Part shown: piece after piece, positions 46,944 through 57,418 of the stretch | Layout: the number at the start of each line of letters is the position of its first letter | Numbering within the stretch: the stretch's first letter is position 1 | DNA from: Ferirhizobium litorale | GTDB taxonomy: Bacteria; Pseudomonadota; Alphaproteobacteria; Rhizobiales; Rhizobiaceae | Direction: 5' to 3' | DNA: 64,000 bases | Assembly: GCA_030028905.1 (NCBI GenBank) | Contig: JALDYZ010000004.1 | Span: 306,920 to 370,919 of the forward strand | The notes under the pieces: model-generated | What the model saw: the letters and a program-made list of their open reading frames with translations, nothing else | Told to the model about the DNA's origin: nothing | Database searches by the model: none | Made by a program: the position numbers and the translations under genes

Positions 46944-47075
46944 TACCGATGCCTTTCCATGCTAGCCAGCGAATCACATTGACGCCTGCCAAGCTCTCGC
47001 TTAGAGCAAAAATCCCGACTGCTTGTCCTGGATAAGCCCATTCTGACGATAGATAGCGAAGTTTAAGGAATTCTC

Positions 47076-47933
47076 ATGAGCAACACGGATCTTTCCTCGC
47101 TTGAGCGGACCATCGAGACGGCCTTCGAAAACCGCGAGACTGTGACGACTTCGACGCGTGGCGAAACCCGCGATGCAGTGGACACCGCCCTCAATCTCCT
47201 CGACAACGGCAAGGTCCGCGTCGCGACGCGTGACAGCGACGGGAACTGGCTCGTAAACCAGTGGCTCAAGAAGGCCGTCCTGTTGTCGTTCCGCCTCAAT
47301 CCGATGGAAGTGATAAAAGGCGGACCTGGCGAGTCCGTCTGGTGGGACAAGGTCGCTTCCAAATTCGACGGCTGGAGCGCCAACGAGTTCGAGCGCGCCG
47401 GCTTCCGCGCCGTGCCGAATGCCGTTGTGCGGCGCTCCGCGTATATCGCTCCCGGCGCGATCCTGATGCCGTCCTTCGTCAATCTCGGCGCCTATGTCGG
47501 CGAAAACACCATGGTCGACACCTGGGCCACCGTCGGCTCCTGCGCCCAGATCGGCAAGAACGTTCACCTATCCGGCGGCGTCGGCATCGGGGGCGTCCTG
47601 GAACCGATGCAGGCAGGCCCGACCATCATCGAAGACAACTGCTTCATCGGCGCCCGCTCGGAAGTTGTCGAAGGCTGCATCGTTCGCGAAGGATCGGTGC
47701 TCGGCATGGGCGTATTCATCGGCAAGTCGACCAAGATCGTCGATCGCGCCACCGGTGAGGTTAGCTACGGCGAAGTGCCGCCCTATTCGGTCGTGGTCGC
47801 AGGTTCGATGCCTAGCGACAAGGTGATGCCGAATGGATTGCCGGCGCCGGGCCTCTATTGCGCCGTCATCGTCAAGCGCGTCGACGAGCAGACCCGTTCT
47901 AAGACCGGAATCAACGAACTGCTGCGAGACTGA
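47076..47933 (+). CDS. dapD: 2,3,4,5-tetrahydropyridine-2,6-dicarboxylate N-succinyltransferase
   Basis: Lysine/diaminopimelate pathway: transfers succinate from succinyl-CoA to tetrahydrodipicolinate. It has 285 residues. The C-terminal left-handed beta helix is made of hexapeptide repeats ([40 protein letters not shown]). It includes the conserved [20 protein letters not shown] segment. It starts at ATG 47076 and is followed closely by a DUF805 gene and dapE, as in other rhizobia. Confidence 0.97.
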   Translation: MSNTDLSSLERTIETAFENRETVTTSTRGETRDAVDTALNLLDNGKVRVATRDSDGNWLVNQWLKKAVLLSFRLNPMEVIKGGPGESVWWDKVASKFDGWSANEFERAGFRAVPNAVVRRSAYIAPGAILMPSFVNLGAYVGENTMVDTWATVGSCAQIGKNVHLSGGVGIGGVLEPMQAGPTIIEDNCFIGARSEVVEGCIVREGSVLGMGVFIGKSTKIVDRATGEVSYGEVPPYSVVVAGSMPSDKVMPNGLPAPGLYCAVIVKRVDEQTRSKTGINELLRD

Positions 47934-47935
47934 GT

Positions 47936-48322
47936 ATGGTGCCTGCCGTCCGCGCGCCAGACATGAAGTGGCTGTTCTTCAGCCCTTCCGGGCGCGCCGG
48001 GCGGCAGATCTTCATCCTTGGCTGGCTGTTCTGGGTGATGGTCAACTCCTATATCGCAGCCAAGCTCGTCCTTAGTCAGGACGATGACGCGCGCATGTTG
48101 TTCTGGGGCGCGATCTTCCTCGCGTCGGCCCTGCTGTCGGTGTTTTCTTCGGTTATGCTGACCATCAAGCGCCTGCACGACGTCGGCATGCCGGGCGCCC
48201 TGGCCGTATGCCTGTTCGTCCCCGTCTTTTCGATCGTGGCCCTGGTGGCGCTCTGCGTCTGGCCATCGAATGACGGCGCCAATGCCTATGGCGCCCGCAG
48301 CGACGGGCCGAAGGCCCCATGA
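47936..48322 (+). CDS. DUF805 family inner-membrane protein
   Basis: A 128-residue protein with about four hydrophobic segments. It has the DUF805 hallmarks W-L-F-F-S-P-S-G-R-A-G-R (about 9-20) and TIKRLHDVGMPG near residue 78. The function is unknown. It begins 2 nt after the dapD stop and belongs to the dapD-dapE gene run. Confidence 0.85.
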   Translation: MVPAVRAPDMKWLFFSPSGRAGRQIFILGWLFWVMVNSYIAAKLVLSQDDDARMLFWGAIFLASALLSVFSSVMLTIKRLHDVGMPGALAVCLFVPVFSIVALVALCVWPSNDGANAYGARSDGPKAP

Positions 48323-48445
48323 GGGACCCGTTTTCACTATACCAGAAGGCGAGATGACAGCGCTTTCGCGATACGCTAAACCTCGGTGATATCTTTCAGA
48401 AATGTCGTCCCGCTCGCGGGTGAACCATTCGGAATTCATGTGCCC

Positions 48446-49639
48446 ATGACAACGACCGATCCCGTCTACAACCTGCAGGCCCTCATCCGTTGCCCCTCCG
48501 TCACGCCTGCCGAAGGCGGCGCGTTGAGTGCGCTCGAGGCCATGCTCGTGCCGCTCGGGTTCAAGGTCGACAGGGTTCTGGCCACGGACGCGAACACGCC
48601 GGACATCGAAAATCTCTACGCCCGAATCGGCAGCGAGGGGCCTCATCTGATGTTCGCCGGCCATACCGACGTCGTGCCTGTTGGCGACGAGGCGGCATGG
48701 ACGCACCCGCCCTTCGCTGCAAAGATCGCCAACGGCGAACTCTTCGGCCGTGGCGCCGTCGACATGAAGGGCGGTATTGCCTGCTTCGTGGCTGCGTTGG
48801 CTCGCCACATCGATCGCCACGGACCACCGAAAGGATCAGTCTCGCTCCTGATTACCGGCGACGAGGAAGGTCCGGCCGTCAACGGCACCATCAAGCTCCT
48901 GAAATGGGCGGCGGCGAAGGACGAGAGTTGGGATGCGTGCCTGGTCGGCGAACCGACCAATCCCGATGCCCTCGGCGACATGATCAAGATCGGCCGGCGC
49001 GGTTCACTCTCCGGCAAGATCACCGTCCACGGCGTGCAGGGACATGCCGCCTACCCCCACCTTGCCGACAATCCCGTGCGCGGGATATTGCAACTGGCCG
49101 AAGCGCTGATGCACCCGCCTTTCGACCATGGCACCGACGATTTCCAGCCCTCAAACATGGAGGTGACGACGATCGACGTCGGGAATCCGGCCGTCAACAT
49201 CATCCCGGCACGCGCAACCGCGAGCTTCAACATCCGCTTCAACGACACCTGGACGGCGGATAGCCTGAAAACCGAAATCGCCGGCCGGCTTGAGCGCTCG
49301 GCCGCCAAGGGAACACTCAGGCCCGGCCGCAATCCGGTACGCTTCGAGCTTGCCTGGGCAGAGCGCCCGAGCCACGTGTTCCTGACGCGAAACGATGCGC
49401 TTATCCAGTCGCTTTCGGGAGCGGTCGAGGCCGTGACCGGCAGGACGCCGAAACTCTCCACCACCGGCGGTACGTCGGATGCGCGCTTCATCAAGGACTA
49501 TTGCCCCGTGGTGGAATTCGGCCTCGTTGGCCAGACCATGCATATGGTGGATGAAAGGGTGTCGGTCGCCGACCTCGAGACGCTCACCCGGATCTACGAG
49601 ACCTTCATCGAGCGCTGGTTCGGGCATGCCCTCACTTAA
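48446..49639 (+). CDS. dapE: Succinyl-diaminopimelate desuccinylase
   Basis: An M20-family zinc peptidase-fold enzyme that removes succinate from N-succinyl-LL-diaminopimelate. It has 397 residues. Metal ligands are visible in [30 protein letters not shown] (bridging Asp) and [11 protein letters not shown], then [16 protein letters not shown] at the C terminus. The start at 48446 ([19 protein letters not shown]) fits the family; an extension to 48386 is not needed. Its 3' end overlaps the next gene by 14 nt. Confidence 0.97.
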   Translation: MTTTDPVYNLQALIRCPSVTPAEGGALSALEAMLVPLGFKVDRVLATDANTPDIENLYARIGSEGPHLMFAGHTDVVPVGDEAAWTHPPFAAKIANGELFGRGAVDMKGGIACFVAALARHIDRHGPPKGSVSLLITGDEEGPAVNGTIKLLKWAAAKDESWDACLVGEPTNPDALGDMIKIGRRGSLSGKITVHGVQGHAAYPHLADNPVRGILQLAEALMHPPFDHGTDDFQPSNMEVTTIDVGNPAVNIIPARATASFNIRFNDTWTADSLKTEIAGRLERSAAKGTLRPGRNPVRFELAWAERPSHVFLTRNDALIQSLSGAVEAVTGRTPKLSTTGGTSDARFIKDYCPVVEFGLVGQTMHMVDERVSVADLETLTRIYETFIERWFGHALT

Positions 49640-50222
49640 GGAGGTCCAATACTACCTGACCGGCCTCTGGCTGCTCGCAAAGCTGAGCCCGCATGGTTTG
49701 CGCTATCTCGACCTGACGGATCGCGGCATGCTGCGTTCGTTCTGGGCCATGGCCTGGTGCCTGCCCCCCACAGCCATTTCCTGGATCTGGTGGCAGTCGA
49801 TCTATCTCTCGAAGATGCCCGATGGCACCAGCACGGGACTACCCTTCTTTCTCCGTCTGGCGCTCGTCGAGATCATCAATTGGCTCGTGCCGCTGCTGCT
49901 GGTCGGCCTCGTGGCACTTGTCACTGGTTTCGGCCAACGTTTTTCCGCGATCGTCACCGCCGTGAACTGGCTGATCGTACCCTTCACCTACGCATCGGGA
50001 CTGGTCGTCGGGACGGTCTTTCTTTTTCCCGCTGCCGAACCCCTTCTGGGTCCGTTCTGGCTCATCCTCATGGCCGGTCTCATCATTGCGCTGACGCGCA
50101 TCCTGCGGATGATTTGCGGCGCGAATCCGCTTCGCAACGCCGCACTGATCATTGCGCTGCTCGCACCCGCAATCCCGCTCTCCGAAGCGCTCCAGAGGTT
50201 TTTGGGCGTCTATCCGCTCTGA
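49626..50222 (+). CDS. Hypothetical multi-pass membrane protein
   Basis: A 198-residue protein with about five hydrophobic segments (for example [20 protein letters not shown] and [20 protein letters not shown]), Yip1-like in outline but with no definite family. The ATG at 49626 lies inside the 3' end of dapE (14-nt overlap), suggesting co-translation. No catalytic motif is visible. Confidence 0.75.
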   Translation: MPSLKEVQYYLTGLWLLAKLSPHGLRYLDLTDRGMLRSFWAMAWCLPPTAISWIWWQSIYLSKMPDGTSTGLPFFLRLALVEIINWLVPLLLVGLVALVTGFGQRFSAIVTAVNWLIVPFTYASGLVVGTVFLFPAAEPLLGPFWLILMAGLIIALTRILRMICGANPLRNAALIIALLAPAIPLSEALQRFLGVYPL

Positions 50223-50258
50223 CCTAGGTGCGCAATGGCAAGGAACCTCGCCGATCGC

Positions 50259-50486
50259 TCAATGGGCGGTGCTGCCGGTCTTTGGCTCTGGTTTCGCCGC
50301 AGCCCGCCGGTGCTTGGCGACGCCATCCGCTCCAGGGCCCTTCGGATTACCGGACGCGGAGCCTGCATCGTAGGTAGGCCAGTACCAGAGGTCGGCCCAG
50401 ATGATATAGCTCGGGTTCTCTGCCGAAGCCGCCCCCGAAAACAGAATGGCCGCTGCCAGAACAGCGCCGAAGACGATCGATTTCAT
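50259..50486 (-). CDS. Small secreted hypothetical protein
   Basis: A 75-residue protein with a clear signal peptide (MKSIVFGAVLAAAILFSGAA, cleavage likely after ASA) and a mature part that opens with Trp/Tyr-rich SYIIWADLWYWPTYD then a basic Gly/Pro/Ala tail. The ribosome site is weak, so existence relies on the signal peptide and codon pattern. It does not match a family I know. Confidence 0.55.
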   Translation of the reverse strand: MKSIVFGAVLAAAILFSGAASAENPSYIIWADLWYWPTYDAGSASGNPKGPGADGVAKHRRAAAKPEPKTGSTAH

Positions 50487-50777
50487 GATCTAGTGTCCAA
50501 TCCTCGATTGGGACTGCCAGTCGTGAAGCAAGCGCGTCGATGAATACCCGGCACGCTTCCTATCGGAGTCACCCGGTGGAGTTGCTCATCCTCAGACATA
50601 TCCCGATGCGGAGCGCGCCGTGGCCTTCCGCTGATCCCTCAAATCTAACGAGCGACACCGCTGACGGGGGACGACGTCCGCAAGCGGCAAAATACGCTCA
50701 TCGGACCGAGAGAGAAAGTCCTACAAACGGGCAATCCGCAGCTTCACAAAGCCGTGCGCGGCATTCATGCAAGTATC

Positions 50778-51527
50778 TTACTCCGGGTAATCGACCTGCA
50801 TGAAGTAGAGCCCGTCAGGCGGCGCGACCGGCCCGCAGGCCTTGCGGTCACGCGCATCCAATGCCGCCTTGACATCGTCCGGCGTCCATTTGCCATCACC
50901 GACGAGCTTCAATGTACCGGTGAAGGATCGGATCTGGTTGTGAAGGAAACTTTGCGCGGTAGCCCGGATCTCAATGACATCACCGTTGCGTGTGACGTCA
51001 AGCCGGTCGATTGTGCGCACCGGACTGTTGGCCTGACATTGCGCGGCGCGGAAGGTGGTGAAGTCGTGCTTGCCGACGAGCATCTGTGCTGCGGCATGCA
51101 TCGCCTCGTGGTCCAGTCGCCTCGGAACCCACCATGCACGATTGGCATCGAGCGCAAGGCGGGCCGGGCGATCGACTATGCGGTAGAGATAGTGTCGGCG
51201 AAGGGCGGAAAATCGCGCATCAAAACTGTCATCCGCCGCACGGGCGTCGAGAACGGCAACCATTTCACCAGCCATGGCGAGATGCGCGTTCAGGGCATTG
51301 CGAAGCTGGTGGGGCGCCCAGTTGCGGGAAAGATCCGCATGGGCGACCTGACCCAGCGCGTGGACGCCGGAATCCGTGCGCCCCGCTCCGCGGATCGATA
51401 CGGTCTCGCCGGTGAGTGACAGTATGGCTTTCTCGACCGCACCCTGAACGGATGGACCGTTTTCCTGACGTTGCCACCCGACATAGGGCGTACCGTCATA
51501 TTCAATCGTCAGCCGGAAACGCGGCAT
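50778..51527 (-). CDS. truA: tRNA pseudouridine(38-40) synthase
   Basis: A 249-residue enzyme converting U38-U40 in tRNA anticodon arms. The catalytic Asp52 is in [16 protein letters not shown], with [20 protein letters not shown] at the N terminus and [16 protein letters not shown] in the C-terminal half. Its ATG at 51527 overlaps the last base of the fmt stop, the usual rhizobial fmt-truA coupling. Confidence 0.97.
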   Translation of the reverse strand: MPRFRLTIEYDGTPYVGWQRQENGPSVQGAVEKAILSLTGETVSIRGAGRTDSGVHALGQVAHADLSRNWAPHQLRNALNAHLAMAGEMVAVLDARAADDSFDARFSALRRHYLYRIVDRPARLALDANRAWWVPRRLDHEAMHAAAQMLVGKHDFTTFRAAQCQANSPVRTIDRLDVTRNGDVIEIRATAQSFLHNQIRSFTGTLKLVGDGKWTPDDVKAALDARDRKACGPVAPPDGLYFMQVDYPE

Positions 51528-52462
51528 CAGGAAAACCTCGTTCCCACCGCAATCGGCGTGCCACGCAGGAAATCGGATGACGCAAGGAGCTTGGCACCCG
51601 CCTTTTGCAGGCGCACGAGACGCACCGCGCCCGATCCACAGGCAACGACGAGATCGTCGCTCAAGACTTCGCCGGGATGGCCCTCGCCTTCCGCGGCTTC
51701 GGATTCCAACACCTTGATTCGTTCCTTCCGGCCGCCGATCCCGGCTTCGAACCACGCCCCCGGAAACGGCGCCAGTCCGCGAATATGGTTGTGAACGTCC
51801 ACGGCTGGCTTCGAAAAATCGATGCGGGTCTCGGCCTTGTCGATTTTCGCCGCATAGACGACGCCGTCTTCCGGCTGCGGCGTGAGCGGCAGATTGCCCG
51901 CTTCAAGTTTCGCCATTGCTTCCGCCATCGCCTTGGCTCCCACCTGCATGAGCTTGTCGTGCAGTTCGCCGGCGGTCGTGGTCGGCCCAATCTCGACCTC
52001 CCGCGTCAACCCAACAGGGCCGGTATCCAGGCCCTTGTCCATCTTCATCACCATCATCCCAGTTTTCCTGTCCCCGGCCATGATGGCTCGCTGGATGGGA
52101 GCGGCGCCGCGCCAGCGCGGCAGCAGCGACGCGTGGCCGTTGTAGCACCCCAGGCGCGTGCCATTCAGGATTTCCTCGGGTAGCAAAAGCCCATAGGCGA
52201 CGACCACCGCCACGTCGGCATCCAGCGCGCGAAAGCGCGACCGCTCCTCAGGGTCCTTGAAGTTCAGCGGCGTGAAGACCGGGATACCAAGCAACTCGGC
52301 AGCCTGGTGGACCGGCGACTTCTGCAGGTCGAGCCCACGACGCCCGCCGGGCCGGGGCGGCTGGCTGTAGGCCGCAACAACCTGATGCCCGGCCTCGACC
52401 AGCGCATGCAACGTCGCAACGGAAAATGCCGGTGTTCCCATGAAGATAATGCGGAGCGCCAT
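51527..52462 (-). CDS. fmt: Methionyl-tRNA formyltransferase
   Basis: Formylates initiator Met-tRNA using 10-formyl-THF. It has 311 residues. Catalytic triad-type residues Asn108, His110 and Asp146 are in the usual [19 protein letters not shown] and [10 protein letters not shown] blocks, and the C-terminal tRNA-binding domain follows from about 205. It lies between def upstream (123-nt gap) and truA downstream. Confidence 0.97.
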   Translation of the reverse strand: MALRIIFMGTPAFSVATLHALVEAGHQVVAAYSQPPRPGGRRGLDLQKSPVHQAAELLGIPVFTPLNFKDPEERSRFRALDADVAVVVAYGLLLPEEILNGTRLGCYNGHASLLPRWRGAAPIQRAIMAGDRKTGMMVMKMDKGLDTGPVGLTREVEIGPTTTAGELHDKLMQVGAKAMAEAMAKLEAGNLPLTPQPEDGVVYAAKIDKAETRIDFSKPAVDVHNHIRGLAPFPGAWFEAGIGGRKERIKVLESEAAEGEGHPGEVLSDDLVVACGSGAVRLVRLQKAGAKLLASSDFLRGTPIAVGTRFS

Positions 52463-52585
52463 GTTTCGGTCCCGTCGCTACGATGCCTCGGTGGGTTGAA
52501 CGGGCTTTCGCCGCGCCCGTCAAGTGTTTCCGCGCAGGTCCGGCGCTTCATGTCCGCCGCCGCTTCACCCCGCGCCCGCCGGAAC

Positions 52586-53098
52586 TCAGAGCTTGCCCTT
52601 GGCTGCCTTGGTGAACTTGCGGATCACCATGTCGCGCTTCAGGCGCGATATATGGTCGATGAAGAGCACGCCGTTCAGGTGGTCGATCTCGTGCTGCAGG
52701 CAGGTTGCCAGAAGGCCATCGGCCTCGATCGTCTGCTGCTTGCCCTCGCGATCGAGGAAGTTGAGCGTTATCGCCGCCGGACGCTCGACCTCAGCGTAGT
52801 AGTCGGGGATCGACAGGCAGCCTTCCTCGTAGACGGAGCGCTGGTCAGATGAGGCGACAATTTCCGGATTGATGACCACGAGGGGTTTCTTGTCCTCGCC
52901 TTCCTTGCTGACGTCGATGACGAGAAGACGGCGCGGAACGCCGATTTGGACGGCAGCCAGGCCGATGCCCGGCGCGTCATACATGGTTTCCAGCATATCG
53001 TCCGCAAGGCGGGTCACATCGGAATCGACTCGCTCAAAGGGTTGAGAGACCTGGCGGAGCAGCGGATCGGGAAGAATGATGAGTGGCTTGATCGTCAT
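52586..53098 (-). CDS. def: Peptide deformylase
   Basis: Removes the N-terminal formyl group. It has 170 residues. All three motifs are present: GIGLAAVQ (44-51), EGCLS (92-96) with metal ligand Cys94, and HEIDH (136-140) with two His ligands and catalytic Glu137. ATG 53098 starts [18 protein letters not shown], the family start; it has GGGGAGACCC upstream. It leads the def-fmt-truA run. Confidence 0.97.
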   Translation of the reverse strand: MTIKPLIILPDPLLRQVSQPFERVDSDVTRLADDMLETMYDAPGIGLAAVQIGVPRRLLVIDVSKEGEDKKPLVVINPEIVASSDQRSVYEEGCLSIPDYYAEVERPAAITLNFLDREGKQQTIEADGLLATCLQHEIDHLNGVLFIDHISRLKRDMVIRKFTKAAKGKL

Positions 53099-53206
53099 GG
53101 GTCTCCCCTTAACCCATCTTGCCTGGGGATGGAATGTGTATTCTTGCGCGTTGTGCGCGAAATTTGAAGGGGCAGCGAGTTGCTGCCCCAACGTCCACAT
53201 CCGCGG

Positions 53207-54724
53207 TCAGGCAGCGTGGCGCGAAGCGGGTGCGGGATGCTGCCGCCGCTGAGGGTTGACCGCCGAACCGCCAACTTTCAGGCTGCCGAGGATCTCCACA
53301 AGACCAGCGACCTCGGCCCGAAGCCGGCGGGTCTCGGCGGAGGTTTTCTCCACCATGCCGGAGTTCTGTTGCGTGATGCTGTCCATGTTGCGGATGGCGA
53401 CGCTGACCTCGTTGACCCCGGTTGCCTGGTCACGCGCGGCGGCGGCGATGTCGGCAACGATCCGGTCGATGACGTCGACCCTGCCGATCATGTCGCCAAG
53501 CGCATCGCCGGTGGTGCTGACGAGGCTAACGCCTTCATTGACAAGGGCCGAGCTTTGCGAGATCAAATTCTGGATCTCCTTGGCGGCCTGGGCGCTGCGC
53601 TGCGCGAGTTGCCGGACCTCCTGGGCGACGACGGCGAAGCCCTTGCCCGCCTCGCCGGCACGCGCGGCTTCAACGCCGGCGTTGAGAGCGAGAAGATTGG
53701 TCTGGAACGCGATGTCATCGATGACGCCGATGATCTTGAACACCTCGCTGGTCGATTTTTCGATCTCGGCCATGGCGGAGACGGCCTTGGTGACCACCTC
53801 GCCGGAATTGCGGGCACGCTGCTGTGTGTCGCGAACCTCCTCCGATGCCTTCTCGGCGTTGAGCGCCGTCTGACCTACGCTTACCGACAGTTGCTGCAGC
53901 GCCGCCGAGCTTTCCTCGACGCCGGCCGCCTGCTGGGCGGTGCGCAGCGAAAGGTCGTCGGTCGCCTTGGCAATGGTGTCGGTACCGCCGAGAATCTCTT
54001 GCGACGTGTGGCGGACCGAACCGAACGTCCGGCGCAGCCCTTCGACCGCGCTGTTATAGTCGTTCGCCATTTGCTGGAAGTCGGCGGGCAGGTCGTTCGG
54101 CATCGTGGCTTCGAAATCGCCGCGAGAGAGAGCGTCGAGGCCCTTCTTCAGATGATCGAGGGCAAGTGCCTGATCGGCCGCAGCCCTTGCCCGTTCTTCC
54201 GCAAGTCTCTTGCGTTCATTGGCCAGTTCTTCGAGATAGACGGAGATCGAATAGTCCATGTCCAGCATGGCGGCCTTGATCAGCGCGCCGATCTTGTCGG
54301 ACAGCGCCCTGGTGTGCTGCTTGCCGAAGGGGAACGGCCAATGCTTTTCCAGTACCGCCTTTGACAATTCGTTCAAGAGCACCGAGTAGCCGCCGATGTA
54401 CCAACGCGGCTCGAGCCCGATGCGCGCGTGAGCGCGACCGACGGCAGTAACACCGTCCACATAGTCGCTGTCGAACTTGGCGCTGGCGAGCTTTTCCCAA
54501 TGTCCGACCTGACGCTGCTTGGCGCCCGCCATATGGTTCTTGTCGCGGAAGAAGTGGGCGACCACAGAAGACTTTCCCACCTTGGCATAGAACTTGTCGA
54601 GCGCAGTGCCGATGACGGAGGATACGGTCGGTCGCAGCGACTGCAGGGTGCGACGGCTTTCCTCGTCGAGTTCAAGGAATTCGAGGCGTTGCGCGAGCGC
54701 GGAGTCGGAATTTTCAGTCGCCAT
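53207..54724 (-). CDS. Globin-coupled (HemAT-like) chemoreceptor
   Basis: A soluble 505-residue aerotaxis-type receptor. Residues ~1-180 are a sensor globin with proximal His99 in [20 protein letters not shown], a block typical of globin-coupled sensors. A coiled linker leads to a signalling domain with [20 protein letters not shown]. No transmembrane helices are present. Unlike the other two receptors in this window it lacks a WEEF-type C-terminal pentapeptide (ends APASRHAA), so CheR may need another receptor's tether. Signal: O2 or NO, by family. ATG 54724. Confidence 0.93.
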   Translation of the reverse strand: MATENSDSALAQRLEFLELDEESRRTLQSLRPTVSSVIGTALDKFYAKVGKSSVVAHFFRDKNHMAGAKQRQVGHWEKLASAKFDSDYVDGVTAVGRAHARIGLEPRWYIGGYSVLLNELSKAVLEKHWPFPFGKQHTRALSDKIGALIKAAMLDMDYSISVYLEELANERKRLAEERARAAADQALALDHLKKGLDALSRGDFEATMPNDLPADFQQMANDYNSAVEGLRRTFGSVRHTSQEILGGTDTIAKATDDLSLRTAQQAAGVEESSAALQQLSVSVGQTALNAEKASEEVRDTQQRARNSGEVVTKAVSAMAEIEKSTSEVFKIIGVIDDIAFQTNLLALNAGVEAARAGEAGKGFAVVAQEVRQLAQRSAQAAKEIQNLISQSSALVNEGVSLVSTTGDALGDMIGRVDVIDRIVADIAAAARDQATGVNEVSVAIRNMDSITQQNSGMVEKTSAETRRLRAEVAGLVEILGSLKVGGSAVNPQRRQHPAPASRHAA

Positions 54725-54987
54725 AGTGGATCTCTGTATATCTGTGAGGATCAGCCGGCCGGCATCGTAAGGAGGCAGCGGTCAGGGCAACATTTGTTGG
54801 ATCTTGGTGTAGTAAGGGTTAACGGAAACATCGAAATGTTGTGGCGCCCTGTCGCACCGACGGCTATCGCGACCGCAGATCGGCCCCCACATCATCCCTT
54901 GGTCCAATTACCTTGCCGCGACGGACGCAATTAAGGATGTTCTTGTTTTGATCTTTTGCCTCGCCGCGAATCTGTTACGTTGGGACG

Positions 54988-56196
54988 ATGGAACCTATGT
55001 CTATCGCACTCTTCCGTGTCGACCAGTTCACGGTCTCGGCGGGCCATCTGGTCGCTGCCTGTGCCGCGGTTGTTCTCCTCTCCCTCTCGCTTCTCGCCGC
55101 TTTGGCAATACGCAGCCGCCGGATGCGCGAGAGCGTGGAACATGACGCCAGGGCTCGCTTTGCCGAACTCGTGCAGATGCAGTCGGAGATGCAGGGGCGG
55201 ATCGCTGCCATGGCTGACGTTTTCGGCAGCCGCCAGGCCGAACTCAACCATACGATCGGGCAGCGGCTCGACGGGATGAGCCAGCGAATCGGCGCGACGA
55301 TCAACGAGCAGACGAAATCGACGCATGACAACCTCAGACGCCTGCAAGAACGATTGGCCGTGATCGATGCCGCCCAAAGCAACATCCAGACCCTTGCCAA
55401 GGACGTCGTCGGGCTGCAGGCCATCCTCTCCAACAAGCAGACGCGTGGAGCCTTCGGCCAGGCGAGGATGGAAACGATCATCGCCGATGCGCTACCGAAG
55501 GGGGCCTATACCTTCCAGCCGACGCTCTCGACCGGCGCGCGCCCGGACTGCACGATCCGCATGCCGAACGGGGCACCACCTCTCGTCGTCGACGCCAAGT
55601 TCCCGCTGGAAGCCTGGAATGCCATGCGCGACGCGCCCGCGCCGGAGCATGCAAGGTCCGCGGCGCAACAATTCCGTCGCGACCTCGATATCCATGTCCG
55701 CGACATTGCGGAAAAGTATCTGATCGCCAATGAAACACAGGATACCGCTTTTCTCTTCGTACCTTCGGAATCGATCTTCGCCGAAATTCACGAAAAGTTC
55801 GAGTCCATCGTCCAGAAAGCCCATCGCCAGCGGATCGTCATCGTCTCGCCCTCGCTGCTGATGCTGTCGATCCAGGTCATCCAGGCGGTGCTGAAGGACC
55901 AGCGCATGCGCGAACAGGCGCATCTGATCCAGGGCGAGGTGCTACACCTGATGGACGATCTCGGCCGCCTCGACGAGCGGGTGCGCAAACTCCAGAGCCA
56001 CTTCACCATGACACAAAGGGATATCGAGCAGATTGTCACCTCGACGGAGAAGCTGACGCGTCGCGGATCCAGGATCGAGGCGATGGAATTCGAGGCGGAG
56101 GGCAGCAACCGCGGCAGCGTGCCCGAGGAACCGGCCCCGAGAAGTGTCGAGAGCCGCACCGGCCTGCTGAAGCTCAGGGTGGTTGACGAAGACTGA
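54988..56196 (+). CDS. rmuC: DNA recombination protein RmuC homologue
   Basis: A 402-residue protein. One N-terminal membrane anchor (LVAACAAVVLLSLSLLAALA, about 21-40) is followed by a coiled-coil stretch (about 50-130). The RmuC nuclease-like domain has QARMETIIADALPKGAYTFQ and LVVDAKFPLEAWNAM (PD-(D/E)xK-type core), then IVSPSLLMLSIQVIQAVLKD. It limits inversions at short inverted repeats, by family. It is divergent from the globin-coupled receptor. Confidence 0.93.
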   Translation: MEPMSIALFRVDQFTVSAGHLVAACAAVVLLSLSLLAALAIRSRRMRESVEHDARARFAELVQMQSEMQGRIAAMADVFGSRQAELNHTIGQRLDGMSQRIGATINEQTKSTHDNLRRLQERLAVIDAAQSNIQTLAKDVVGLQAILSNKQTRGAFGQARMETIIADALPKGAYTFQPTLSTGARPDCTIRMPNGAPPLVVDAKFPLEAWNAMRDAPAPEHARSAAQQFRRDLDIHVRDIAEKYLIANETQDTAFLFVPSESIFAEIHEKFESIVQKAHRQRIVIVSPSLLMLSIQVIQAVLKDQRMREQAHLIQGEVLHLMDDLGRLDERVRKLQSHFTMTQRDIEQIVTSTEKLTRRGSRIEAMEFEAEGSNRGSVPEEPAPRSVESRTGLLKLRVVDED

Positions 56197-56242
56197 CGGC
56201 TTCGGCAGTGTCGCGCGAAACAAGAACGACAGGACACCTCCG

Positions 56243-57142
56243 ATGATCACTGTATTCGGTTCCATCAACATGGACCTGATCGCCACCACGACCCGTCTGC
56301 CGAAGCCCGGAGAAACGGTCGCGGGGAACGGTTTTGCGACGGCCGCCGGTGGGAAGGGTGCCAACCAGGCGCTCGCCGCTCGCCGCGCCGGCGCCGAGGT
56401 CCGCATGGCGGGTGCGGTCGGCAGGGACACATTTGCCGAACCGGCCGTTGCCCTCCTTAGGGGCGCTGGCACCGATCTTTCGCTCATCAAGGAAGTGGAC
56501 GGACCGACCGGCACGGCGCTGATCCTGGTCGGCGGCGATGGCGAGAACATGATTGCCGTGGTGCCGGGAGCCAACGGCACTGTGACCGAGGCCGACGCCG
56601 ACAAGGCGCTTGGCGCCATGAAGGCGGGCGACACTCTGATGCTGCAGCTCGAGGTCCCCGGCCCGGCCGTCGAGCACGCGCTGTTGGCTGCAAGGACCAA
56701 GGGCGTCACCACGATCATCAACATAGCGCCCCTGATCGACGATGCACCGCGGCTCGGACGCCTCGCCGACATCGTCATTGCCAATGAAACGGAGTTCGAG
56801 CGCCTCGCCGGCCAGGATGCAATGACGCCGGCCGACCGCGAGTCGGCTCTGATGCACCTTCACGGACAGACGGGGCAGACGCTGATCGTGACGCTCGGCG
56901 CCGACGGGGTCGTTGCCATCCGGGAAAACCAGGTCCTCTATGCGAGGGGACTGGCGATCGAGCCGGTGGATACGGTCGGTGCCGGCGACACGTTCTGCGG
57001 CTATTTCGCCGCCAGCATAGACCAGGGGATGGAGTTCGCAGCGGCCCTTCGACGGGCGGCCGTTGCAGGGTCGATCGCCTGCCTCAAGCCCGGTGCCCAG
57101 CCATCCATCCCGCTGTCCGACGACGTGGCAAAGCGGCTCTGA
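56243..57142 (+). CDS. rbsK: Ribokinase
   Basis: A PfkB-family sugar kinase of 299 residues. The N-terminal signature GSINMDLIATTTRLPKPGET leads into GGKGANQALAARRAGAEV. The C-terminal catalytic motif DTVGAGDTFCGYFAA has the base Asp. It should make ribose 5-phosphate from ribose and ATP. The start at 56243 matches family and has AGGACACC upstream; rmuC ends 46 nt before. No rbs transport genes are adjacent, but a nucleoside hydrolase at 59822-60766 could supply ribose. Confidence 0.92.
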   Translation: MITVFGSINMDLIATTTRLPKPGETVAGNGFATAAGGKGANQALAARRAGAEVRMAGAVGRDTFAEPAVALLRGAGTDLSLIKEVDGPTGTALILVGGDGENMIAVVPGANGTVTEADADKALGAMKAGDTLMLQLEVPGPAVEHALLAARTKGVTTIINIAPLIDDAPRLGRLADIVIANETEFERLAGQDAMTPADRESALMHLHGQTGQTLIVTLGADGVVAIRENQVLYARGLAIEPVDTVGAGDTFCGYFAASIDQGMEFAAALRRAAVAGSIACLKPGAQPSIPLSDDVAKRL

Positions 57143-57372
57143 TCCGCTCCATGGGTGCGAGTTTTGGCCGCACTCATGCTCTATCCTCGACATTTCCTGT
57201 CGCGCCCGCGAATCCGCTGCGGAATAATTGCGAACACGCTCTCCGGTTCAGTCAAATTTAAGATTCGCTGCCTAGCGTGCCATCCATGAAAGCCCGGCCG
57301 AATTGGGATTACCCGCATGCCGCGCGCCTCCGCTCCATGATGGAGCAATCACCACATCACTGAAGCGTCACC

Positions 57373-57392
57373 CGGAATCCCGCAGGATTCCG
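57373..57392 (+). other. Perfect 8-bp hairpin in the 5' leader of the chemoreceptor gene
   Basis: CGGAATCC-CGCA-GGATTCCG lies 27 nt before the ATG at 57419, without a following T-run. It may affect mRNA stability or translation, or be a regulator site. Confidence 0.5.
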
Positions 57393-57418
57393 AACCGTCT
57401 TTTCATGCCGAGGCACCA

